This document shows, in pieces, positions 52,723-57,801 of a DNA stretch of 57,801 nucleotides. A program made the position numbers and the translations under genes. The notes beneath the pieces are model-generated. The model made no database searches. It was not told the origin of the DNA and saw nothing but the letters and a program-made list of their open reading frames with translations. Source of the stretch: Bacteroidales bacterium (GTDB taxonomy: Bacteria > Bacteroidota > Bacteroidia > Bacteroidales > UBA932). The number at the start of each line of letters is the position of its first letter. The first letter of the stretch is position 1. The stretch is from the NCBI GenBank assembly GCA_017437755.1, contig JAFRXI010000041.1:1-57801 (forward strand), read 5' to 3'.

Positions 52723-53351
52723 GGCCTGAACTCCTGACGGTTGGTTATTGAGCGGCCCAGGGTGAGCGAATCGGCATACTCAAGGTCGTCGCCAAAGCCA
52801 AGGCCGCGGGCAAGGGTCGAAACCTTAACCCCGAACCGGGAAATCTGCCTGTAAATATAGAAGGATGTGGTTTCGCCCTCCACGTCTCCGCTCAGGGCCA
52901 GGATAATCTCCATCTCCCCGGGGGCACCGCTCCTGCTTATCCGCTCCACAAGGTCGGCGATGGAAAGGTCCGACGGACCGATTCCTGCAATTGGAGAGAT
53001 GATTCCGCCCAGGACATGGTAAAGTCCGTGATACTGACCGGTTTCCTCGATGCTCATCACGTCGCGTACGCTCTCCACCACGCAAATGGTGCTGCGGTCG
53101 CGGCTGCGGTCGGAACAGATGGGGCATATCTCGCTGTCGGAAATCATCCTGCACTCGCGGCAGTAGCGGACCTCTTCGCGGAGACGCCTTACCGACTCGG
53201 TGAAATGCCTGACGTTCTCCTCGGGCTGCCGGAGGAGATACAGCGCCAGACGGAGCGCGCTCCGGCGGCCGATCCCCGGCAGCGAGCCTATCGCATCCAC
53301 GGCATTCCCCAGCAGCGAGGACGGATATTTCTCGTCAAAAGCCATTTCCAT
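52719..53351 (-). CDS. recR: Recombination mediator RecR
   Basis: A 210-aa DNA-binding protein of the RecFOR pathway. It has a helix-hairpin-helix (IGSLPGIGRRSALRLALYLL), a C4 zinc finger (CRECRMISDSEICPIC) and a Toprim domain (TICVVESVRDVMSIEETG, then HVLGG). The frame stays open to 53429, but the -7 box at 53365-53372 puts transcription start near 53358, so the start is the ATG at 53351 or 53345. mntP follows with a 4-nt overlap. Confidence 0.94.
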   Translation of the reverse strand: MEMAFDEKYPSSLLGNAVDAIGSLPGIGRRSALRLALYLLRQPEENVRHFTESVRRLREEVRYCRECRMISDSEICPICSDRSRDRSTICVVESVRDVMSIEETGQYHGLYHVLGGIISPIAGIGPSDLSIADLVERISRSGAPGEMEIILALSGDVEGETTSFYIYRQISRFGVKVSTLARGLGFGDDLEYADSLTLGRSITNRQEFRP

Positions 53352-53364
53352 CGGATAAATCGTG

Positions 53365-53372
53365 CAAAAATA
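53365..53372 (-). promoter_or_regulatory. Predicted -7 promoter box of recR-mntP
   Basis: TATTTTTG on the minus strand. It ends 13 nt before the ATG at 53351 and decides the start of recR. Confidence 0.6.
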
Positions 53373-53404
53373 GCCATTCCAGACGAATTTCCAGCAATTT
53401 TTCA

Positions 53405-53412
53405 TACCTTTG
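53405..53412 (+). promoter_or_regulatory. Predicted -7 promoter box of the FKBP gene
   Basis: TACCTTTG, 55 nt before the ATG at 53468, divergent from the recR promoter. Confidence 0.5.
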
Positions 53413-53467
53413 CGCGATAAAAAAAACAAGGCCCTGTCTTTTTACCTGCATAAAGAACTATATTATT

Positions 53468-54073
53468 ATGGATAAAACAAGCTATGCGCTCGGAATGAGC
53501 ATTGCCAACAACCTCCTCTCCTCGGGGGTGTCAGACCTTGTATTCGAAGATTTCGCTGCCGGATTGAAGGCAGTTCTGAGCGGTGGAAAGACCGCCATTT
53601 CCATAGAGGAAGCCGGTGACATCCTCGGAAAGTTCTTCCAGAAACTGGAGGACGAGAAGGCCGCCGAGCAGGCCGCCATAGGCGACGCCTTCAAGAAGGA
53701 GGGCGAGGAATGGCTGGCCGCAAACGCCAAGGCCCCCGGCGTCAAGGTCCTTCCTTCCGGACTCCAGTACAGGGTACTCAAGCAGGGCTTCGGGAAAAAG
53801 CCCGGACCGACATCCCGCGTCCGCTGCCACTGTGAGGGCACCTTCACCGACGGCACGGTCTTCGACAGTTCCTACAAAAGGGGCGAGCCCGCGGTATTCG
53901 GCCTGAACCAGGTCATCCGGGGGTGGACCGAAGGCTTGCAGCTTATGGCGGAAGGATCTGTTTATGAGCTGTTTATCCCTTACCAGCTGGCCTACGGCGA
54001 AGCCGGAGCCCACGGCGCCATCCCACCCTGCGCAGCCCTCAGATTCAAGGTCGAACTGATAGCGGTACTCTAG
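53468..54073 (+). CDS. FKBP-type peptidyl-prolyl isomerase
   Basis: A 201-aa foldase resembling FklB/FkpA. It has an N-terminal helical dimerisation region (about 1-85, YALGMSIANNLL) and a C-terminal FKBP domain (about 95-201, GTFTDGTVFDSSYKRGEPAVF, QVIRGWTEGLQLM, IPYQLAYGEAG, ending LRFKVELIAVL). There is no signal peptide, so it is likely cytoplasmic like FklB. Single gene, with the hairpin at 54085-54118 after it. Confidence 0.92.
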   Translation: MDKTSYALGMSIANNLLSSGVSDLVFEDFAAGLKAVLSGGKTAISIEEAGDILGKFFQKLEDEKAAEQAAIGDAFKKEGEEWLAANAKAPGVKVLPSGLQYRVLKQGFGKKPGPTSRVRCHCEGTFTDGTVFDSSYKRGEPAVFGLNQVIRGWTEGLQLMAEGSVYELFIPYQLAYGEAGAHGAIPPCAALRFKVELIAVL

Positions 54074-54084
54074 TACGATAACAA

Positions 54085-54118
54085 AACCGCCGCCTGCCCG
54101 AACGGGAAGACGGCGGTT
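54085..54118 (-). terminator. Terminator of the aldolase gene (possibly bidirectional)
   Basis: AACCGCCG (54085-54092) and CGGCGGTT (54111-54118) form the stem, with a smaller CCCG/CGGG pair inside. On the minus strand the stem runs into a T-rich TTTTGTT. It lies 18 nt after the aldolase stop and 11 nt after the FKBP stop. Confidence 0.7.
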
Positions 54119-54136
54119 CATCTTTACCGGGTAAGG

Positions 54137-55138
54137 CTAAAGTGCCTTTCCGTCGGAGCCGAGTACGTTGATGATCTTGTGCATGTAGAGCTTTTTCATC
54201 TCGTCGCGGGCTGGTCCCAGGTACTTGCGCGGGTCAAACTCGCCGGGCTTGTCGTGGAAGACCTTGCGGACTGCGGCAGTCATTGCAAGACGGCTGTCTG
54301 AATCGATGTTGATCTTGCAGACGGCGCTCTTTGCGGCCTCGCGGAGCTGCTCCTCGGGAATACCAACCGCATCCGGCAGCTTGCCGCCGAACTCGTTGAT
54401 GATGTCCACATACTCCTGAGGCACTGAAGACGAGCCGTGAAGCACGATGGGGAATCCGGGAAGCTTCTTCTCAATCTCGTGGAGAACGTCGAAGGCAAGC
54501 GGCGGAGGGACCAGGCGGCCGGTCTTGGGGTCGCGGGTGCACTGCTCGGGTTTGAACTTGTATGCGCCATGGCTGGTTCCTATGGAGATGGCCAGGGAGT
54601 CGCAACCGGTACGGGTTGCAAAGTCGATCACCTCCTCGGGACGGGTATAGTGCGATTCCTCTGCGGAAACCTCATCCTCAACACCGGCAAGGACGCCGAG
54701 TTCAGCCTCAACGGTCACGTCGTACTTATGGGCATATTCCACAACCTTGCGGGTGAGGGCGATGTTCTCCTCGTAAGGGAGCGACGAGGCGTCGATCATC
54801 ACGGAAGAGAAGCCCATGTCGACGCAGCTCTTGCACAGCTCGAAGCTGTCGCCGTGGTCCAGGTGAAGCACTATCTGGGGATTCTCCCAGCCGAGTTCCT
54901 TGGCATACTGGACGGCACCCTCGGCCATGTAACGGAGAAGGGTCTGGTTGGCATAGTTGCGGGCTCCCTTGGACACCTGCAGGATAACGGGAGACTTGGT
55001 CTCTGCGGAAGCCTGGATGATGGCCTGGAGCTGCTCCATGTTGTTGAAGTTGAAAGCGGGGATGGCGTAACCGCCGGCGACGGCCTTTGCAAACATCTCA
55101 CGGGTGTTGACAAGGCCAATTTCTTTGAAAGATACCAT
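54137..55138 (-). CDS. fba: Class II fructose-1,6-bisphosphate aldolase
   Basis: A 333-aa zinc-dependent glycolytic enzyme splitting fructose-1,6-bisphosphate into dihydroxyacetone phosphate and glyceraldehyde-3-phosphate. Visible motifs are FNFNNMEQLQAII, the metal-site HLDHGDSFELC, EAELGVLAGVEDEVSAEESHYT, SLAISIGTSHGAYKF and IVLHGSSSVP. The length suits the family. It has a consensus promoter at 55173-55203 and a terminator at 54085-54118. Confidence 0.96.
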   Translation of the reverse strand: MVSFKEIGLVNTREMFAKAVAGGYAIPAFNFNNMEQLQAIIQASAETKSPVILQVSKGARNYANQTLLRYMAEGAVQYAKELGWENPQIVLHLDHGDSFELCKSCVDMGFSSVMIDASSLPYEENIALTRKVVEYAHKYDVTVEAELGVLAGVEDEVSAEESHYTRPEEVIDFATRTGCDSLAISIGTSHGAYKFKPEQCTRDPKTGRLVPPPLAFDVLHEIEKKLPGFPIVLHGSSSVPQEYVDIINEFGGKLPDAVGIPEEQLREAAKSAVCKINIDSDSRLAMTAAVRKVFHDKPGEFDPRKYLGPARDEMKKLYMHKIINVLGSDGKAL

Positions 55139-55172
55139 AATTATAGATAGTTGATCTGATTTTTCAGGTCCA

Positions 55173-55203
55173 CAAAATTAACACTTCCTAAAGGATTTTC
55201 AAA
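55173..55203 (-). promoter_or_regulatory. Consensus promoter of the aldolase gene
   Basis: TTTG (55203-55200), 19 nt, TAATTTTG (55180-55173) on the minus strand, giving a leader of about 30 nt. Confidence 0.72.
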
Positions 55204-55213
55204 ACTAAATCCC

Positions 55214-55221
55214 TATATTTG
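55214..55221 (+). promoter_or_regulatory. Predicted -7 promoter box of the AI-2E-family permease gene
   Basis: TATATTTG, 17 nt before the ATG at 55239. Confidence 0.6.
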
Positions 55222-55238
55222 ACAAACTATTCTTCCCA

Positions 55239-56363
55239 ATGGAACATGAAAGAAGCTCCGACACCTTGTCGAGATACATAATCTACGCCGCCGCTGCGGC
55301 CATCATCTGCGCCCTCTGCTGGTACTTCCGCAGCGTGATAGTCTATATCCTGGGCGCCTTTGTGGTATCCCTTGTGGGACTGCCGCTGATAAAGGTGATG
55401 AAGAAGGTCAGGATCAAGGGAAAGGCAGCGCCGGACTGGCTCCTGGCTATACTGGCCATAATCCTGGTGCTGTCGGCGCTGGTGCTCATAATAACCGAGG
55501 CCGTACCGCCCGTAGTACGCATAATATCAGACGCTTCCTCGGCCAATGTCGCCGGAAACGGGAACCCGCTCGACAAACTGAATTCATGGATAACCGACCT
55601 TTTCCCCGCCCTCGGAAGCGGTTTCAGGGTAGAGAAGGTGATCATGGAGAAGATCAGGGAGGCCCTGGACCTTTCCAGCGTGGGCGGATTCCTGGGCAAC
55701 GTCATAGGTTCCATGGCATCCATCATCACCGGTGTTGCCGTGGCGACGTTCTCGGTAATCTTCATCTCCTTCTTCTTCCTCAAGGATGACAAGCTCTTCT
55801 CAAAGATAGTCTGCGCCCTGGTCCCGGACAAGCACGAGGAGAACGTCCGGAAAGCGATCAGTGACATCGAGTATCTGCTCTCAAGGTACTTCGTGGGCCT
55901 GATAGTGGAGATGATGGGGGTGGCACTCATCGATTTCCTGGGCCTGTGGGGCATCGCCCGGATAGGGGCCGGAGCCGCGTTCGGCATAGCGTTCATAGCC
56001 GGACTGCTCAACGTGATCCCCTACGTAGGGCCGCTGATCGGTGAACTTATCGGCGTCATCCTCGCCCTGATTATAAAGATAAGCACCGGCGCAGGGCTGG
56101 ACGTAAACATATGGATATTCGCCGTCATTGTGCTCTCCATCATGGTGTTCGCCCAGCTGATCGACAACTTCGTCTACCAGCCGGTCATATATTCCACCAG
56201 CATAAAGGCCAGCCCCCTGGAGATATTCATCGTGCTCCTGATGGCCGGAACGATGGGAGGAGTAGTGGGAATGCTGCTGGCCATCCCTGCCTACACCGTA
56301 GTCAGGGTGATCGCCGGGCGGTTCTTCAGGGATTACAAGCCCATCCGGCGCCTTATCGAATAG
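55239..56363 (+). CDS. AI-2E (PerM/YdiK) family inner-membrane permease
   Basis: A 374-aa polytopic membrane protein of the AI-2E transporter family with about seven or eight helices. Features are an N-terminal helix pair (about 12-45 and 62-88), a non-membrane stretch (about 90-150), and the conserved C-terminal core GLLNVIPYVGPLIGELIG, DNFVYQPVIYSTS and SPLEIFIVLLMAGTMGGVVGM. Members export varied small molecules or exchange Na+/H+, and the substrate here is unknown. The last 31 nt overlap the end of the convergent propeller gene. Confidence 0.9.
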   Translation: MEHERSSDTLSRYIIYAAAAAIICALCWYFRSVIVYILGAFVVSLVGLPLIKVMKKVRIKGKAAPDWLLAILAIILVLSALVLIITEAVPPVVRIISDASSANVAGNGNPLDKLNSWITDLFPALGSGFRVEKVIMEKIREALDLSSVGGFLGNVIGSMASIITGVAVATFSVIFISFFFLKDDKLFSKIVCALVPDKHEENVRKAISDIEYLLSRYFVGLIVEMMGVALIDFLGLWGIARIGAGAAFGIAFIAGLLNVIPYVGPLIGELIGVILALIIKISTGAGLDVNIWIFAVIVLSIMVFAQLIDNFVYQPVIYSTSIKASPLEIFIVLLMAGTMGGVVGMLLAIPAYTVVRVIAGRFFRDYKPIRRLIE

Positions 56364-57634
56364 GTTCCCACGCAGTTCCCTCCCCTGCCCTGACGCGCCT
56401 GGGAAGTAACCAGGAGGGTGGTACCGTCATCGGAAATATCCATTCCGACCGGATATGAATCGGCCTGCAGCGACCCCAGGCAGACCATTTTGGCCGCATC
56501 CACAACCGCCACCTTGGAGGAGAAGTTGCAGGCAGCGAAAATATATTTTCCGTCCGGCGAAATGACTATCGTCCTGGCTCCGGCGGGAACCTTGCACGAT
56601 GTCCAGCCGTCCAGCCGCGCAGTCATGCCCTTTCCAAGCGCCGCCACCGCTCCCATGAACTTTTCCAACGGGATGCTCTGGACGTAGCCGCTGGAATTGA
56701 TGCTGGCGTAGATTATCCCGTCGTGGATCAGGAGATGCCTCAGATTGGGCCTGGCGCCCATTATCCTTCCGAGGTACTCCCCTTTTTCAATGTCGATCAC
56801 GGCGATTCCGCCGCCACCGCCCATGCACCCTACCAGGAGATATCTGTCGTCGGGAGTGAAAACGGTCCCGCGGAGGCAGTAGCCGCTGTTCAGGTCCCGG
56901 TTCACCGGAACCTTTGTGCTCAGGTCCAGCTTCAGCTTGTAATCGACCACAAGGCAGGCAGTGTAATGCCAGTCAAGGGGATCCTCCGACGAAATGTCGA
57001 GCAGGCCCACGGTGTTGTCGCCCCAATGCGACACAGCCATCAATCCGCCGCCGTTGGAGCAGGCCACCATCTTGGGAAGCGGCCCGGTCTCGAACAGTCT
57101 TATTATCGTATCCTTCTCAGTATCAATCACTGCCATCGCCGACGGCTCCTGGGCGTTGATATCGAAAGTCCGCCTGTAATACGGCACCCAAAGGTATTTC
57201 CCGCCATGGGAGAAAGCCCCTTCAACAGGCTTCCCGCCGAATACATCGGGCTGCTTGTAAACATGCTTGAAAGGGAAAAGCCCGCTTTCGGGAGCCCACA
57301 GCGAGGCCATAGTGGTGTCGATCCGGTGGCTTATGGTCTTCAGTTTCTCCCCGGTCCCGCAGTCGAATACCACGGTCGCGCAACCCTCCAGGCAATTGAC
57401 ATAGTACTTTTCACCGGAAGGGAGGATGTTGACCGACTTCGGGGAGTGGACGTCCCCGTCCAGGCCGTCCACGCTTTTGTCGTAATTCTGCTTCCTTCCC
57501 ATGAAGGTTACGCTGATTCCGGGGGCTTCCAGGGAGGTGCCCGGAGCCGGATGTACCTCGGGCGGAGTATTCTGCCCCGCTCCCATGAGCGCGAAAGCGC
57601 CCCACACCGATACTGACAGGAATAGTTTGTTCAT
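56333..57634 (-). CDS. Secreted YVTN/YncE-like beta-propeller protein
   Basis: A 433-aa protein with a signal peptide (about 1-20, ending ALMGAGQ). No lipobox is visible. A seven-bladed propeller follows, with repeats such as SVNILPSGEKYYVNCLEG, DDRYLLVGCMGGGGGIAVID, ISPDGKYIFAACNFSSKVAVVD and ISDDGTTLLVTSQA. Residues about 20-45 (Pro-rich) precede the first blade. YncE-like proteins are periplasmic and often bind nucleic acid or protein partners; the function here is unknown. The 3' end overlaps the AI-2E gene by 31 nt on the opposite strand. Confidence 0.85.
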   Translation of the reverse strand: MNKLFLSVSVWGAFALMGAGQNTPPEVHPAPGTSLEAPGISVTFMGRKQNYDKSVDGLDGDVHSPKSVNILPSGEKYYVNCLEGCATVVFDCGTGEKLKTISHRIDTTMASLWAPESGLFPFKHVYKQPDVFGGKPVEGAFSHGGKYLWVPYYRRTFDINAQEPSAMAVIDTEKDTIIRLFETGPLPKMVACSNGGGLMAVSHWGDNTVGLLDISSEDPLDWHYTACLVVDYKLKLDLSTKVPVNRDLNSGYCLRGTVFTPDDRYLLVGCMGGGGGIAVIDIEKGEYLGRIMGARPNLRHLLIHDGIIYASINSSGYVQSIPLEKFMGAVAALGKGMTARLDGWTSCKVPAGARTIVISPDGKYIFAACNFSSKVAVVDAAKMVCLGSLQADSYPVGMDISDDGTTLLVTSQARQGRGGNCVGTYSIRRRMGL

Positions 57635-57639
57635 AATTA

Positions 57640-57647
57640 CAAAAGTA
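57640..57647 (-). promoter_or_regulatory. Predicted -7 promoter box of the YVTN propeller gene
   Basis: TACTTTTG on the minus strand ends only 5 nt before the ATG at 57634, implying a leaderless or nearly leaderless mRNA. No convincing -33 element is visible. Confidence 0.4.
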
Positions 57648-57756
57648 CAACGTTTTTTCGTATCTTTTCGATTCCTGCCAAGAAAGAAGAGGGGTGGCAG
57701 GGAATAAGATGTAGATCAATTTCTTACAGCGCTCCGTTCCGTTTGTCTCAAAAATG

Positions 57757-57778
57757 ACGGGACAAAAACGGGACAAAA
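57757..57778. repeat. Tandem 11-bp direct repeat at the right edge
   Basis: ACGGGACAAAA occurs twice back to back. The surrounding bases up to 57801 hold no complete gene. It might be the 5' side of a feature beyond the window. Confidence 0.5.
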
Positions 57779-57801
57779 ATCAGATTTATCAAATCAAAGA
57801 G

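Noticed and set aside
1-57801. tRNA, rRNA, CRISPR array or intact insertion sequence
   Set aside because: No cloverleaf with CCA-like end, no regularly spaced identical repeats and no transposase were seen. Repeats are confined to 27598-28231 and the right edge.

Overview
The window comes from a GC-rich (roughly 58% by eye) member of the Bacteroidota, most likely order Bacteroidales. The evidence is a SusC/SusD outer-membrane pair, Bacteroidota-type promoters (TAnnTTTG, often with TTTG 19-20 nt upstream), acidic residues just after several lipoprotein cysteines (the surface-export signal of this phylum), and no recognisable Shine-Dalgarno sequences. It reads as chromosomal. I see no rRNA, tRNA, CRISPR array, prophage or intact insertion sequence.

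Layout. (1) 1-2904: a GMP synthase ATPase part running off the left edge, and a CPA2 cation/proton antiporter with tandem RCK_C domains. (2) 2956-25052: a complete homogalacturonan (pectin) utilisation locus. Ten minus-strand genes from 24988 to 5531 have gaps of 46 nt or less. They encode GH28 polygalacturonase, CE8 pectin methylesterase, GH105 unsaturated uronyl hydrolase, PL1 pectate lyase, SusC, SusD, a 1446-aa triplicated beta-helix lipoprotein, UxaC, UxaA and UxaB. The convergent pair exuT-lacI meets this run at 5531-5534. The gene order runs from depolymerisation, through outer-membrane uptake, to cytoplasmic galacturonate breakdown. Two near-identical 16-bp near-palindromes with a central CpG (2956-2971 and 25037-25052) lie over the presumed -33 regions of the two outward-facing promoters. 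They are the best candidates for the operators of the LacI-family protein encoded in the locus. (3) 25113-27597: a secreted lactonase-type beta-propeller translationally coupled to an unknown 213-aa protein, then an unknown lipoprotein. (4) 27598-28231: a 634-nt gene-free interval between convergent genes, packed with stem-loops, including a 108-nt concentric palindrome and an 18-bp stem enclosing three hairpins. (5) 28232-35769: pbpC coupled to a bacterial alpha-2-macroglobulin. (6) 35797-57801: housekeeping genes: htpG, acyl-CoA ligase, HAD phosphatase, OmpA-type porin, uvrB-relA, the run rpsA-rnz-glucosaminidase-mltG, corA, recR-mntP, an FKBP isomerase, class II aldolase, an AI-2E-family permease and a secreted YVTN propeller.

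How the genes work together. Surface lipoproteins (PL1, GH28) and CE8 would demethylate and cut pectin. SusCD and probably the 1446-aa lipoprotein bind and import oligogalacturonides. GH105 and GH28 finish them in the periplasm. ExuT carries galacturonate across the inner membrane, and UxaC, UxaB and UxaA convert it to 2-keto-3-deoxygluconate (KDG). KduI/KduD and the KDG kinase and aldolase needed to complete the pathway are not in this window.

Several start codons were corrected from the longest open frame by placing the -7 box: the antiporter (2904), lipoprotein (26911), HtpG (35929), OmpA (41892) and RecR (53351). The most unusual parts are the operator pair, the triplicated beta-helix protein and the structured interval 27598-28231. 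I found no clear evidence of a wholly new multi-gene system.
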